Shown: positions 28,578 to 37,885, counted from the first letter of the stretch. The stretch is DNA of 40,566 nt from Hydrogenophilales bacterium (GCA_024636675.1 JAGXGM010000011.1:1-40566); one strand, 5' to 3'. Numbers and translations are program-made. The notes: generated by a model not told the origin, from the sequence alone.

Positions 28578-30017
28578 ATGAAACACAGCCTTCAACTCAA
28601 GCTCGGTCAGCACCTTACCCTCACGCCCCAGCTGCAGCAGTCGATTCGATTGCTGCAGCTGTCGACGCTGGAATTGAACCAGGAGCTGGAGCAGATGCTG
28701 CAGGACAACCCGCTGCTGGAGCGTGAGGACGAAAACGAAGACGAAGCCGTCCTGGCGGCTGCCGAAGCTCCCGCCCACACGGCCGAGGCCGAAGCGCTAA
28801 GCACGGAAGCCCCGCAGTCCGAGGGATCCGAGTCCGATCCGGTGACCTCGCTCGACGATTCCGACTGGAACGACTACAGCGCGACCGGCAGCAATGACGA
28901 GGACAGCGATTACGAGCAAGGCTCGGTATCGGGCTCGACCTTGCGCGAACACCTGCTGAACCAGCTGATTGTCAGCCCGCTGACCTTGCGCGACCGCACC
29001 CTGGTTGCCGCGTTGATCGACGACCTCGACGAAGCCGGCTTCCTCACCCAGCCGCTGCAAGACATCACCGCCAGTCTGCAGGACGAACTCGAGGAACTCG
29101 AGCCTGAAGAGGTCGAAACCGCACTCAAGCATCTCCAGAACATGGACCCGACCGGGGTGGGCGCGCGCAATCTGGCCGAATGCCTGACCCTGCAATTGCG
29201 CGCCTTGCCCCGGGAGACCCCGGCGCGCGACGCCGCCATGCGGCTGACTGCGCATTATCTCGATCTGCTTGCCGCGCGCGATGTCGGCAAACTGAAAAAA
29301 ATGCTCGGCATCGACGATCCCGCGCTGCGCGCTGCGCGCACCCTGATCCTGTCCCTGAACCCACGGCCCGGCGCGGCCTTCGGTCCCGACGAGACGCGCT
29401 ACGTCATACCCGACGTCTATGTACGCAAAGTCAAGGGCATGTGGATCGCCAGCCTGAACGCCGACGCTATGCCCAAACTGCGCGTCAACCGCGTCTATGC
29501 CGACATCCTGTCGCGTCACCGCGAAAACGGTGGCGGCCAGCTGGCCAGCCAGCTGCAGGAAGCGCGCTGGCTGATCAAGAACGTCCAGCAGCGTTTCGAC
29601 ACCATCCTGCGCGTTTCGCAGGCCATCGTCGACCGCCAGAAGCAGTTCTTCGAGCACGGCGATGTGGCGATGCGCCCGTTGGTGCTGCGCGAGATCGCCG
29701 ACACGGTCGAGCTGCACGAATCGACCATTTCGCGCGTCACCACGCAAAAATTCATGATGACGCCGCGCGGCCTGTATGAACTGAAGTATTTCTTCGGCAG
29801 CCACGTCGCCACCGACAATGGGGGCGCCTGTTCGTCGACCGCGATCCGGGCGCTGATCAAACAGCTGATTGCCTCCGAAAGCGGCAAGAAACCGCTGTCC
29901 GATGGTCAACTGGCCGACGTGCTTGGCGAGCAGGGCATCGTGGTGGCCCGCCGCACCGTCGCCAAATACCGCGAACTGCTGCAAATCCCCCCTGCAAACA
30001 TGCGCCGCGCACTTTGA
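28578..30017 (+). CDS. rpoN: RNA polymerase sigma-54 factor
   Basis: A 479-residue sigma-54. The N-terminal activator-response region has the glutamine-rich helices (LGQHLTLTPQLQQSIRLLQL), region II is acidic (EDENEDEAVLAAAEA), and the C-terminal domain has the core-binding part, the helix-turn-helix (ADTVELHESTISRVTT) and the RpoN box ARRTVAKYRE (residues 457-466). It directs polymerase to -24/-12 promoters, including the one for the pilin in this window. No clear Shine-Dalgarno precedes the ATG. It sits between lptB and hpf as in most proteobacteria. Confidence 0.97.
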   Translation: MKHSLQLKLGQHLTLTPQLQQSIRLLQLSTLELNQELEQMLQDNPLLEREDENEDEAVLAAAEAPAHTAEAEALSTEAPQSEGSESDPVTSLDDSDWNDYSATGSNDEDSDYEQGSVSGSTLREHLLNQLIVSPLTLRDRTLVAALIDDLDEAGFLTQPLQDITASLQDELEELEPEEVETALKHLQNMDPTGVGARNLAECLTLQLRALPRETPARDAAMRLTAHYLDLLAARDVGKLKKMLGIDDPALRAARTLILSLNPRPGAAFGPDETRYVIPDVYVRKVKGMWIASLNADAMPKLRVNRVYADILSRHRENGGGQLASQLQEARWLIKNVQQRFDTILRVSQAIVDRQKQFFEHGDVAMRPLVLREIADTVELHESTISRVTTQKFMMTPRGLYELKYFFGSHVATDNGGACSSTAIRALIKQLIASESGKKPLSDGQLADVLGEQGIVVARRTVAKYRELLQIPPANMRRAL

Positions 30018-30064
30018 TCGCAAAAGCTTTTCCGGACAGCCCCGGCCAAAAGGTCGCGACACGC

Positions 30065-30093
30065 TTGAATGCGCCCTGCTTTCGTTTCACAAT
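30065..30093 (+). promoter_or_regulatory. Possible promoter of hpf
   Basis: TTGAAT (30065-30070), a 17-base spacer and CACAAT (30088-30093) match four of six bases each with ideal spacing. It lies in the 155-base gap between rpoN and hpf. The leader would be about 73 bases and contains an inverted GAGCG/CGCTC pair. Confidence 0.35.
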
Positions 30094-30172
30094 GAACCCG
30101 AGCGCAAGCATCGCTCCTGAAACGGGATAGAAAGACGATTTTCAGTTTTATCAAGCAGACCTAGGAGGCTTT

Positions 30173-30508
30173 ATGAATTTGACGATTTCCGGCCATCACC
30201 TGGAAGTAACCCCAGCCATCCGCGACTATGTTTCCGAGAAACTCGACCGCGTCAAACGTCACTTCGACCATGTCATCAACGTGACCGTGATCATGCAGGT
30301 AGAAAAGCTGGTGCACAAAGTTGAAGCCACCCTGCACGTCAAGGGCCATGACTTCCACGCGCACAGCGAGGACGACAATATGTACGCCGCAATCGACTTT
30401 CTGGCCGACAAACTGGATCGCCAGATCGTCAAGCACAAGGAAAAGATTACGGATGTCCATCAGGCCAGCGGCGGTGTCAAACACCAGCCGACAGAAACCG
30501 TCGCCTGA
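30173..30508 (+). CDS. hpf: Ribosome hibernation promoting factor (short form)
   Basis: A 111-residue HPF/YfiA-type protein (MNLTISGHHLEVTPAIRDYVSEKL, seen in parts as NLTISGHHLEV and RDYVSEKLDRV). It binds the 30S decoding region in stationary phase and helps form 100S ribosomes. It is the short form, without the C-terminal dimerisation domain. A strong ribosome site AGGAGG (30163-30168) precedes the ATG. Its location after rpoN is conserved in proteobacteria. Confidence 0.95.
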   Translation: MNLTISGHHLEVTPAIRDYVSEKLDRVKRHFDHVINVTVIMQVEKLVHKVEATLHVKGHDFHAHSEDDNMYAAIDFLADKLDRQIVKHKEKITDVHQASGGVKHQPTETVA

Positions 30509-30536
30509 TGCCGAGCCGTCTATACTGAAGCGAACC

Positions 30537-30563
30537 CGCCCGGAGACACTCCGGGCGTATAAT
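30537..30563 (+). promoter_or_regulatory. Hairpin overlapping a TATAAT box upstream of ptsN
   Basis: CGCCCGGAG, ACA, CTCCGGGCG forms a perfect nine-base-pair hairpin (30537-30557). It is followed directly by TATAAT (30558-30563), a consensus -10, 39 bases before the ptsN start. There is no T run, so it is a poor terminator. There is no good -35 either; the hairpin lies where the -35 and spacer would be. Confidence 0.45.
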
Positions 30564-30602
30564 TTCAAGGCGCCGGACCCCTTCCCCGGCTTCGCAACCG
30601 GC

Positions 30603-31058
30603 ATGAACCTAATAGCTCCCCTTATCACGCCCGACACCGCCTTGCTGGACATGAGCTTTTCCAGCAAGAAGAAGCTGTTCGAACACGCTGCCGAGCTGCT
30701 CGCCCAGATCCACGGACTCAAATCCACCGATATTTTCACCAGCCTGTTCGAGCGTGAACGCCTGGGCTCGACTGCGCTGGGCTACGGCATCGCCATTCCG
30801 CATGGCCGCATCAAGGGCCTGAAGGATGCCAGCGGCGCCTTTTACCGCCTGAAAACGCCGCTCGAATTTGACGCCCCCGACAATCAGCCGGTCTCGCTGT
30901 GCTTTATTTTGCTGGTTCCCAAGGACGCCAACGAACGCCATCTGCAGATTCTGGGCGAGCTGGCCCAGCTGTTCGGCGATGAGGCCATGCGCGCAAGAAT
31001 GCTGGCGGCCGACAGCCCGTCCGAACTCGTCGCGCTGCTCGAATCGTGGTCGAGCTAG
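30603..31058 (+). CDS. ptsN: Nitrogen-PTS EIIA component
   Basis: A 151-residue EIIA-Ntr protein. The phosphorylated histidine is His67 in GYGIAIPHGR. The family core is seen in FSSKKKLFEHAAELLAQ and GELAQLFGDEAMRARML. It takes phosphate from NPr or HPr and regulates potassium transport, sigma-54-linked and other processes. The ATG at 30603 is chosen because it begins the EIIA fold. It is 11 bases before hprK. Confidence 0.95.
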   Translation: MNLIAPLITPDTALLDMSFSSKKKLFEHAAELLAQIHGLKSTDIFTSLFERERLGSTALGYGIAIPHGRIKGLKDASGAFYRLKTPLEFDAPDNQPVSLCFILLVPKDANERHLQILGELAQLFGDEAMRARMLAADSPSELVALLESWSS

Positions 31059-31069
31059 CGGCTCGACGC

Positions 31070-32020
31070 ATGGACGAACCAAGCCAGGTTTCCGTCGAGA
31101 CCGTTTTTCGCGACATGGCGGAGCAATTGGCTCTGCAGTGGATAGCAGGACGCAACGGCGGCAAACGCACCCTCTCTTCCGAAACCACCCATAAACCGAC
31201 CCTGGCTCTCATCGGGCATCTGAATTTTGTGCACCCGAACCGGATGCAGGTGCTGGGGTGCGCCGAAATGGACTACCTGCATGGGCTCTCGAAGTCTGCG
31301 CTGCAGGACGCCATCGATCATCTGTTTTCGAGCGAACTCGCGGCCATCATCATCTCCAACTGTGATTCCATGCCGGAGGTTTTGCGCGACAGCGCCGAAC
31401 GCACCGAAACCCCGCTGTTTACCTCACCGCTTCCCAGTCCGATCCTGATGTCTTACCTGGGGCATTATCTGACCCAGCGACTGGCCGAGGAAACGTCGGT
31501 GCATGGCGTATTCCTGGAAGTGCTCGGCACCGGCGTCCTCATCAAAGGCGACGCCGGCGTCGGCAAGAGCGAACTGGCGCTGGAGCTCATCACCCGCGGC
31601 CATCGGCTGGTCGCCGACGACGTGGTTGACTTGAAGCACGTCGCGCCCCAGACACTGGAGGGCTGTTGCCCCCCGCTGATCCGCGATTTTCTCGAAGTGC
31701 GCGGACTCGGCATTCTCAATATCCGCTTTCTGTTCGGCGAAATGGCGGTCAAACCGCAAAAAAACCTCAATCTCATCGTCGAACTGGTGCACCCGGAAGA
31801 AGTGGGCGAAGTCGGTCTCAACCGGCTCGACATGGTGGCGTCGACCGAGACCATCCTCGACGTCGCCATTCCCAAGGTTCGCATCCCGGTGGCGGCTGGC
31901 CGCAACCTCGCCGTACTGGCCGAGGTGGCGGTACGCAACCACATCCTCAAAAGTCGCGGCATCAATCCGCTCGAACAATTCATCCAGCGCCAGCAGGCGG
32001 CTATCGACGAGGGCAGTTAA
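31070..32020 (+). CDS. hprK: HPr kinase/phosphorylase
   Basis: A 316-residue bifunctional HPr-Ser kinase and phosphorylase. Walker A is GDAGVGKS (residues 160-167), and the family signature is LEVRGLGILNIRFLFGE. It phosphorylates HPr on serine in Gram-positives and probably sets PTS phosphorylation flow in betaproteobacteria. The ATG at 31070 (MDEPSQVSVETVF) is preferred to a GTG at 31046 because the homologous N-terminus begins near this point. HPr itself is not in the window. Confidence 0.94.
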   Translation: MDEPSQVSVETVFRDMAEQLALQWIAGRNGGKRTLSSETTHKPTLALIGHLNFVHPNRMQVLGCAEMDYLHGLSKSALQDAIDHLFSSELAAIIISNCDSMPEVLRDSAERTETPLFTSPLPSPILMSYLGHYLTQRLAEETSVHGVFLEVLGTGVLIKGDAGVGKSELALELITRGHRLVADDVVDLKHVAPQTLEGCCPPLIRDFLEVRGLGILNIRFLFGEMAVKPQKNLNLIVELVHPEEVGEVGLNRLDMVASTETILDVAIPKVRIPVAAGRNLAVLAEVAVRNHILKSRGINPLEQFIQRQQAAIDEGS

Positions 32021-32857
32021 GTGCAGATCATTCTGGTCTCCGGACTGTCGGGGTCGGGCAAAAGCATCGCCATCGCGGTGCTGGAAGACATCGGCTTTTA
32101 CTGCGTCGACAACCTGCCGCTGGCCATGCTGCAGCCGCTGGTCGACTATCTGAAGTGCGAAGGCCACACGCGCATCGCGATCGCCATCGACGCGCGCAGC
32201 AGCGCGAGCTTTTCGCAACTGCCGCAGATCGCCGAGGCACTGCGTGAACAGGGCGCCGACTTGCGGGTGATCTTCCTCGAAGCCAAGACGCTGACGCTGG
32301 TCAAGCGCTTTTCCGAAACGCGTCGGCGCCATCCGCTGTCCAGCGACAGCGTGTCGCTGCAGGAGGCCATCCAGCTCGAACGCGAGAAGCTCGCCGACAT
32401 CGCGCCACTGGCGCATCGCATCGACACCAGCGACCTCTCCGCCGCTGCGCTGCGGCTGTGGATCAAGGACCTGGTCGGGCAGGACCGTTCGCGCATCACG
32501 CTGCTCTTCGAGTCTTTCGGCTTCAAGCACGGCATTCCGCTCGACGCCGACCTGGTATTCGACGTGCGCTGCCTGCCCAACCCGCACTACGTCGCCGAGC
32601 TGCGCCCGCTCACCGGGCGCGACCGGCCGGTGCAGGACTATCTCGAGTCCAGCCCCAACGCCATGGCGCTCTTGGCCGAGATCCGCGGCTTTGTCGAGAA
32701 CTGGCTGCCGTGCTTCATCCGCGACCATCGCGCCTACCTGACGGTCGCCATCGGCTGCACCGGCGGTCAGCACCGCAGCGTCTACTTCGCCGAAACGCTG
32801 GCAGCCGCCTTCCGCGAACGCGAGCAGGTGCTGGTGCGGCACCGCGAGCTCAGTTGA
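32021..32857 (+). CDS. rapZ: RNase adapter protein RapZ
   Basis: A 278-residue RapZ/YvcJ-family nucleotide-binding protein. Walker A is GLSGSGKS (residues 8-15); the conserved C-terminal RapZ domain has [15 protein letters not shown] and [12 protein letters not shown]. In enterics it guides RNase E to GlmZ; in other bacteria its role is in cell-envelope metabolism. The start is GTG directly after hprK's stop. ptsN-hprK-rapZ is a standard proteobacterial order. Confidence 0.95.
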   Translation: MQIILVSGLSGSGKSIAIAVLEDIGFYCVDNLPLAMLQPLVDYLKCEGHTRIAIAIDARSSASFSQLPQIAEALREQGADLRVIFLEAKTLTLVKRFSETRRRHPLSSDSVSLQEAIQLEREKLADIAPLAHRIDTSDLSAAALRLWIKDLVGQDRSRITLLFESFGFKHGIPLDADLVFDVRCLPNPHYVAELRPLTGRDRPVQDYLESSPNAMALLAEIRGFVENWLPCFIRDHRAYLTVAIGCTGGQHRSVYFAETLAAAFREREQVLVRHRELS

Positions 32858-33222
32858 TGAGGCTGTTGCGCGCCGGCGACATCGGCGTGCTGCTGGCCGG
32901 CGCGGGTCTGGTTGCCACGCTGACGGTGTATGCATGGAGCGGTGATCGCGGCGATACGGTCGTTATCCGCGCTGCCGGCCAGGTGGTCAAAACGGCCCCC
33001 CTCACCCACATCCAAAGCATCTCCGTCGACGGCCCGCTCGGCACCACGCGGATCGAGATCGAGCCCGGACGCGCTCGCGTCGCAACCGATCCTTCGCCGC
33101 GCCAGCTGTGCGTGAAACAGGGCTGGCTCACGCTTTCCGGCCAGGCGGCCCTGTGCCTGCCCAACCAGGTCAGCCTCGAAATCCGGGGGCGCTCGCCCGC
33201 CTATGACACGCTCGGTTATTGA
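32857..33222 (+). CDS. NusG domain II-containing membrane-anchored protein
   Basis: A 121-residue protein: one N-terminal helix (residues about 8-28, IGVLLAGAGLVATLTVYAW) and an exported NusG-II domain (VVIRAAGQVVKTAPL, LCVKQGWLTLSGQAALCLPN), with two cysteines that may be a disulfide. Such proteins are often encoded beside Gx transporters, as here. The start shares a base with the rapZ stop, and its end overlaps the Gx gene by 20 bases. Function is unknown. Confidence 0.85.
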   Translation: MRLLRAGDIGVLLAGAGLVATLTVYAWSGDRGDTVVIRAAGQVVKTAPLTHIQSISVDGPLGTTRIEIEPGRARVATDPSPRQLCVKQGWLTLSGQAALCLPNQVSLEIRGRSPAYDTLGY

Positions 33223-33763
33223 ATTGCCCGTCACCGCCGACGACCGCCGCATTGCGCGCCTGGCAGCGCTGGCAATCGGCCTGACGCTGGCTGAAGCGGC
33301 AATTCCCAGCCCCATCCCCGGCGTGAAACCCGGGCTCGCCAACATCGTCATTCTGCTGGTGCTGCTTCAATACGGCTGGCGCGCGGCGGCCTGGGTATCC
33401 GCGTTGCGCCTGCTGGCCGGTAGCCTGCTGCTCGGTAACCTGTTTGCGCCCGGCTTCTGGCTGGCGGCCGCCGGTGCACTCGTCAGCCTGGCCGTGCTGG
33501 GGCTGGCGCGCCACCTCCCCAGCCATTATTTCGGACCGGTCAGCCTGTCGGTGCTGGCGGCATTCGGCCACATCGGCGGCCAGCTCGCGCTGGCCGGGAT
33601 ATGGTTGCTGCCCATCGCGGCATTGCTCAAGCTGCTGCCGGTATTCGCCGCTGCCGCGCTGATTTTTGGCGCGGTGAACGGCGTCATCGTGGCGCGCCTG
33701 CTTGCCGCTCCTGCTGCATCCGGGCGACAATCCGCGTCATGCACCCCACCGTCAATACCGTAA
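33203..33763 (+). CDS. Gx transporter family membrane protein
   Basis: A 186-residue protein with about five hydrophobic helices, beginning with an N-terminal soluble stretch. The family signature is present ([21 protein letters not shown]). It resembles the Gx-transporter family once called heptaprenyl diphosphate synthase component I; members are probably small-molecule uptake S-components. It is paired with the NusG-II gene and its end overlaps ubiX by 25 bases. Confidence 0.85.
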   Translation: MTRSVIELPVTADDRRIARLAALAIGLTLAEAAIPSPIPGVKPGLANIVILLVLLQYGWRAAAWVSALRLLAGSLLLGNLFAPGFWLAAAGALVSLAVLGLARHLPSHYFGPVSLSVLAAFGHIGGQLALAGIWLLPIAALLKLLPVFAAAALIFGAVNGVIVARLLAAPAASGRQSASCTPPSIP

Positions 33764-34359
33764 CCCTGGCGCTCACCGGCGCCTCCGGCATGGCCTATGG
33801 CCTGCGTCTGCTCGAATGCCTGCTGGCCGCCGACGTGCGCGTTTACCTGCTGCTGTCGCAGGCCGCCCACATCGTCGCCAAACAGGAGCTCGGGGTGGCG
33901 CTGCCGGCGCGCGCCGGCGATCTCGAAAAACAGTTGTCGGAAGGACTGGGCGCACGCGCCGGCCTGCTGCGCGTGTTCGGCCGCGAGGACTGGAATGCGC
34001 CGGTCGCGTCCGGCACCAATCCGGCCGATGCGATGGTGGTATGCCCGTGCTCGATGGGCACGCTTGCCGCCATCGCCCACGGCCTGTCCGACAACCTGAT
34101 CGAGCGCGCTGCCGACGTGATGCTGAAAGAGCATCGCAAGCTCATTCTCGTTCCGCGCGAAGCGCCATTTTCAACCCTGCACCTGGAAAACATGCTGAAG
34201 CTGTCGAGGATGAATGCAGTCATCCTGCCTGCCAATCCCGGCTTTTACCACCATCCTCAATCGGTCGAAGCCATCGTCGATTTCATCGTTGCGCGCATTC
34301 TCGACCAGTTGGGGATCCCGCACGAACTGATGGCCCGTTGGGGGACGAGCGATGCCTGA
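33739..34359 (+). CDS. ubiX: Flavin prenyltransferase UbiX
   Basis: A 206-residue flavoprotein. It has the FMN-binding N-terminus ([15 protein letters not shown]), [20 protein letters not shown] and [17 protein letters not shown]. It prenylates FMN with dimethylallyl phosphate; the product is the cofactor of UbiD decarboxylase in ubiquinone synthesis. No ubiD is in the window. The ATG at 33739 begins the conserved N-terminus and overlaps the Gx gene. Confidence 0.95.
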   Translation: MHPTVNTVTLALTGASGMAYGLRLLECLLAADVRVYLLLSQAAHIVAKQELGVALPARAGDLEKQLSEGLGARAGLLRVFGREDWNAPVASGTNPADAMVVCPCSMGTLAAIAHGLSDNLIERAADVMLKEHRKLILVPREAPFSTLHLENMLKLSRMNAVILPANPGFYHHPQSVEAIVDFIVARILDQLGIPHELMARWGTSDA

Positions 34360-34933
34360 CACCCTGCCGCTGTTCCCGCTCAGCACCATCGTGTTCCCCG
34401 GCGGACAGCTGCCGCTGCGCATTTTCGAGCAGCGTTATCTCGACATGGTGAAACAGGCCATCGCCGACAACACGCCGTTCGGCATCTGCGCCATCCGCGA
34501 AGGCAACGAAACCGGCACCCCCGCCGTTCCGTACGCGGTCGGCACCCGCGTGCACATCACCGACTGGGACATGCCGCAGACCGGCATCCTGCTGATCGAA
34601 ACGCGGGCAGCGGGGCGCTTCGTCGTCCGCAGCACCCGCACCGAAGCCGGCGGCCTGCTCATCGGCAAGGTGGACGCAGTCAGCGATGAGTCCGCCGTCG
34701 CCATCCCCGACGAATTCGAACTTGCCGTCGAAATCCTGCGCCATATCATCGGCGAATACGGCGACGCGCGTTTTGCCGCACCGCACGAATTCGACAACGC
34801 CGTATGGGTGGGCTACCGGCTATCCGAAGTGTTGCCGCTCAAGCTCTCCATTAAGCAGAATCTGCTGGAAATGAACGACAGCGTGATGCGCCTGCGCATC
34901 CTCACCGAGTTCCTCAAGAAGCAGATCAACTGA
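34352..34933 (+). CDS. LON N-terminal-domain protein
   Basis: A 193-residue protein that corresponds to the substrate-recognition domain of Lon only ([28 protein letters not shown] in parts). It has no AAA+ or protease domain. Such stand-alone LON domains are common in proteobacteria and may bind substrates; the role is unknown. It overlaps ubiX by eight bases and the next gene by one. Confidence 0.9.
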   Translation: MPDTLPLFPLSTIVFPGGQLPLRIFEQRYLDMVKQAIADNTPFGICAIREGNETGTPAVPYAVGTRVHITDWDMPQTGILLIETRAAGRFVVRSTRTEAGGLLIGKVDAVSDESAVAIPDEFELAVEILRHIIGEYGDARFAAPHEFDNAVWVGYRLSEVLPLKLSIKQNLLEMNDSVMRLRILTEFLKKQIN

Positions 34934-35484
34934 TGGCGCGTTTTTATTCTGCGCTTGAAGACAAACATCGCACCTTCATTGCCGCGCAAAAGATTTTCTT
35001 TACCGCGACCGGCACTGCCGACAGTCGCCTCAACCTGTCGCCCAAGGGTATGGACAGCCTGCGGGTGCTGTCCGACACCCGCGTCGCCTACCTCGATCTC
35101 ACCGGCAGCGGCAACGAAACCGCCGCCCACCTGAAACACGACGGCCGCATGACGCTGATGTGGTGCAGCTTTGACGCCGACCCGCTGATCCTGCGCCTGT
35201 ATGGGCGCGGCCGCGCGATACGACGGCAGGACGCCGCATGGAGCGAGCTGCGCCGCCATTTCCCCACCCTGCCGGGTGAACGCCAGCTCATCGCGCTCGA
35301 CATCGAATCGGTGCAAACCTCATGCGGCTACGCCGTGCCGAGGTATGCCTACCAGGGCGAACGCGACACGCTGGCGCGCTGGGCCGAGAAGAAAGGGACC
35401 GTGGGTCTGCTGGATTACTGGCGCGAAAAAAACCAGACCAGCATTGACGGCCTGCCCACCGGACTGCTGGCGGACGCACGATGA
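34933..35484 (+). CDS. Pyridoxamine 5'-phosphate oxidase-family protein
   Basis: A 183-residue split-barrel flavin-type protein (IFFTATGTADSRLNLSPKG, YLDLTGSGNETAAHL, VQTSCGYAVPRY). It is not PdxH; the PdxH active-site motifs are not seen. Proteins of this group bind FMN or F420-like cofactors, with unknown substrates. It overlaps both neighbours by one or four bases. Confidence 0.85.
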   Translation: MARFYSALEDKHRTFIAAQKIFFTATGTADSRLNLSPKGMDSLRVLSDTRVAYLDLTGSGNETAAHLKHDGRMTLMWCSFDADPLILRLYGRGRAIRRQDAAWSELRRHFPTLPGERQLIALDIESVQTSCGYAVPRYAYQGERDTLARWAEKKGTVGLLDYWREKNQTSIDGLPTGLLADAR

Positions 35485-35675
35485 AACACATCCTGACTCT
35501 GCTTGGACTGGTCCTCAGCGCCTGCGACTCACGGCCACCGGAAACCGAACGCAAACCCAATCCTGCATTCGAGACCCAGATTCAGGCGATGGAAAAAGCG
35601 CGCGCGGTCGAGCAACAGATCCAGGATGCTGCCGATGCGCAGCGCCAACAACTGGACGCGGCAACCCAGCCCTAG
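35481..35675 (+). CDS. Small lipoprotein, function unknown
   Basis: A 64-residue precursor with lipobox LVLSAC (Cys15). The mature part of about 50 residues is highly charged with a helical, Gln/Ala-rich stretch (FETQIQAMEKARAVEQQIQ). Cys is followed by Asp (CDS), a possible inner-membrane retention signal. It overlaps the PNPOx-family gene (ATGA). The 95 bases downstream contain no gene; a TAAACT before 35771 may be a promoter element. Confidence 0.7.
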   Translation: MKHILTLLGLVLSACDSRPPETERKPNPAFETQIQAMEKARAVEQQIQDAADAQRQQLDAATQP

Positions 35676-35770
35676 GTGTTGCGTTGCAATAGCCTGTTCC
35701 CGCCACGCCGCCCCGGAGAAATCCACACACGTTCGGACTGCGGCCGGATCGCATCGGCTAAACTGCGATC

Positions 35771-35971
35771 ATGTTGAAATGGCTGGTCACCCTGATTGCA
35801 GCCCTGCTGATCCTGGGTCTGTTCACTCCCTGGCTCAACCGCCTGGGCCTAGGGCGGCTGCCGGGCGACCTGCGGGTCAAGCGCGCGCGCGGCACCTTCT
35901 ACTTCCCCTTCACCAGCGTCATTCTCATGTCGCTGGTGCTCTCGCTACTTGCCTATCTGTTGGGTCGATGA
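35771..35971 (+). CDS. DUF2905 small membrane protein
   Basis: A 66-residue protein with two hydrophobic helices (residues 4-20 and 47-64) and the DUF2905 pattern GRLPGDLRVKRARGTFYFPF between them. Function unknown. It overlaps greB (ATGA). Confidence 0.85.
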   Translation: MLKWLVTLIAALLILGLFTPWLNRLGLGRLPGDLRVKRARGTFYFPFTSVILMSLVLSLLAYLLGR

Positions 35972-36528
35972 ACAAAGCATTCGTTAAGGAAACCGACGCG
36001 GCCGACGCCGACGAGGATGACATCGCAGCGCCGGCGCTGCCCGTCGGGTCGAAAAACTATATGACGCCCGCGGGCTACGCGCAGCTCGACGCTGAATTCA
36101 ATCAGCTGTGGAAAAACGAGCGGCCCAAGCTGGTGGAAACCATCTCCTGGGCCGCCAGCAACGGCGATCGTTCGGAAAACGGCGACTACATCTACGGCAA
36201 GAAACGCCTGCGCGAGGTCGACCGGCGCATTCGTTTCCTGTCCAAACGGCTGGAACATGCCGAGGTGGTCGACCCCGCCACCCGCGAGGACACCGACCAG
36301 GTGTTCTTCGGCGCCACCGTCACCGTCGCCGACCAGGACGGCCAGGAATCCACCTACGCCATCGTCGGCATTGACGAGGCCGACGCTGGCCGTGGCCGCA
36401 TCGCCTGGATTTCGCCAATGGCGCGTGCGCTGCTGAAGGCGCGCGAAGGCGACAGCGTCAGCGTGCAGACACCGGATGGACGGCGCGAGGTGGAGATTGT
36501 CGAGGTGCGCTACCAGGCTATCGACTGA
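35968..36528 (+). CDS. greB: Transcription elongation factor GreB
   Basis: A 186-residue GreA/GreB-family protein that rescues backtracked RNA polymerase. Coiled-coil tip acidic residues are in SWAASNGDRSENGDYIYGKKRL, and the C-terminal FKBP-like domain has ISPMARALLKAREGDSVSV. An N-terminal extension of about 30 acidic residues precedes the coiled coil. The tip sequence and the extension identify it as GreB rather than GreA. Confidence 0.93.
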   Translation: MNKAFVKETDAADADEDDIAAPALPVGSKNYMTPAGYAQLDAEFNQLWKNERPKLVETISWAASNGDRSENGDYIYGKKRLREVDRRIRFLSKRLEHAEVVDPATREDTDQVFFGATVTVADQDGQESTYAIVGIDEADAGRGRIAWISPMARALLKAREGDSVSVQTPDGRREVEIVEVRYQAID

Positions 36529-36629
36529 GGAAGGTTCACCAGATTGCAATCAATTAATGACGGGCGACTGCAGGATTCGCATGATCGAAGACGATCGCCC
36601 ATTACGCCCAACGCTTTCACGAGGTCATG

Positions 36630-37031
36630 ATGAAACCTTTTTATATTGCTACGAGCCTTATTCTGCTTGCCACGCTGGCCGCCTGCGGCGACTCCGGGGC
36701 ACCCAACGGCAAAGCCGAACCTGCCCTGGAGGAGTCTCCAGCGCAGGCCGCCAATAATCCTTTCGGCGTCCTGGCGGCGCTTCCCCCCGAAGACCAGCCT
36801 TACGGTCTGGATGTCTATACCGCCAAGTGCCTGCAATGCCACGGCAATCTGGGACAGGGCATCGATAACAATCCAGCGCTCACCGGATTGACGCGGTCGG
36901 CCATGCAACAAAAATTGCTGGCCTATCGCGCGGGTAAAACCCTGGGCCCGAAAAGCGCGGTGATGGCTGAAGCCGTGGCCGGTCTCAGCGATGCGGAAAT
37001 CGCCGCGGTCTCGATCTACGCCGGGGAATAA
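36630..37031 (+). CDS. Lipoprotein c-type cytochrome, single haem
   Basis: A 133-residue protein with a lipobox (TLAAC, Cys19), a Pro/Ala-rich linker and a cytochrome c class I domain with CLQCH (residues 67-71) and several candidate Met ligands (AVMAEAV). It is an exported, membrane-anchored electron carrier; its partners are unknown. An in-frame ATG at 36627 is also possible; the one at 36630 has better spacing to GAGG (36621-36624). It converges on ybbN with an 11-base gap. Confidence 0.88.
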   Translation: MKPFYIATSLILLATLAACGDSGAPNGKAEPALEESPAQAANNPFGVLAALPPEDQPYGLDVYTAKCLQCHGNLGQGIDNNPALTGLTRSAMQQKLLAYRAGKTLGPKSAVMAEAVAGLSDAEIAAVSIYAGE

Positions 37032-37042
37032 GCCCGTCAGTT

Positions 37043-37885
37043 TCAGTACAGGATACTGGCCAGCATGCGCCGATAGCGGCTTGACACTTCGCCGCCGCCC
37101 AGCAGATCGAATACCGACAGCAGGGTCTTGCGGCCGATGTCGTCGCCAAAGCCGCGATCACGGCGGACGATTTCCAGTAGCTGGTCCATCCCTGCCTCGT
37201 ATTGCCCGGCGGCGACCAGAAGGTTGGCCAGCTTCAGGCGTGATTCCAGGTCGTTTTCGTCTGCCGCCACCCGCGCGGTCAGCGCCGTCTCGTCCTCGCC
37301 GGCCGCGCCCATGAACTGCAGTCTGGCTTTTAATTGCGGCACGCGTGGGTCGGCGTCATCCGCCACACCCGCGATCAGGCGGCGGGTTTCGTCGGCCTCG
37401 CCCAGGTCGAGCATGATTTCAGCCGCATCCAGCCGTATGCCGAGATGGGCGGGATCGATTCTCGAGGCATCGGCCAGCATCTGTAGCGCCCCGGACATGT
37501 CCCCGGCAAGCCGCAACGCGGCAGCCTGCGCCCGCAGTTCGTCAGCCGGGCCGGGAACCAGTCGATCGAGGAAGGCGCGCACCTCGGCTTCCGGCAACGC
37601 GCCGGAAAACTCGTCGACCGGCTCGCCGTCGACGAAGGCCTTGACGCTGGGAATGCCGCGCACGCCGTAGCGCGCAGCGAGTTCCTGGTTGTCGTCCGAG
37701 TTGACCTTGGCGAGCAGGAATTTGCCGCCGTATTCGGCTGCGAGTTTTTCCAGGAGAGGTTTCAGCGACTTGCATGGTCCGCACCAGGGCGCCCAGAAAT
37801 CGACCAGCACCGGGCGATGCTTCGATTCCTCGAGAACGTGTTGCGGGAAGTCGGCAAGGCCGACGTCGAGGGCATGTTCGGTCAT
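37043..37885 (-). CDS. ybbN: Thioredoxin-TPR co-chaperone CnoX (YbbN)
   Basis: A 280-residue protein. The N-terminal 110 residues are a thioredoxin fold with WCGPC (Cys35, Cys38), and the remainder is TPR-like (LRAQAAALRLAGDMSGALQML, LANLLVAAGQYEAGMDQLLEIV). In E. coli it holds clients for DnaK and GroEL under oxidative stress. In contrast to E. coli, where the CxxC is SxxC and redox-inactive, this one has a canonical CGPC. It is 55 bases downstream of purB. Confidence 0.92.
   Translation of the reverse strand: MTEHALDVGLADFPQHVLEESKHRPVLVDFWAPWCGPCKSLKPLLEKLAAEYGGKFLLAKVNSDDNQELAARYGVRGIPSVKAFVDGEPVDEFSGALPEAEVRAFLDRLVPGPADELRAQAAALRLAGDMSGALQMLADASRIDPAHLGIRLDAAEIMLDLGEADETRRLIAGVADDADPRVPQLKARLQFMGAAGEDETALTARVAADENDLESRLKLANLLVAAGQYEAGMDQLLEIVRRDRGFGDDIGRKTLLSVFDLLGGGEVSSRYRRMLASILY

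Noticed and set aside
28538..28726. 62-residue ORF overlapping the start of rpoN
   Set aside because: Out of frame with rpoN and with no known features; the rpoN N-terminus is clear.
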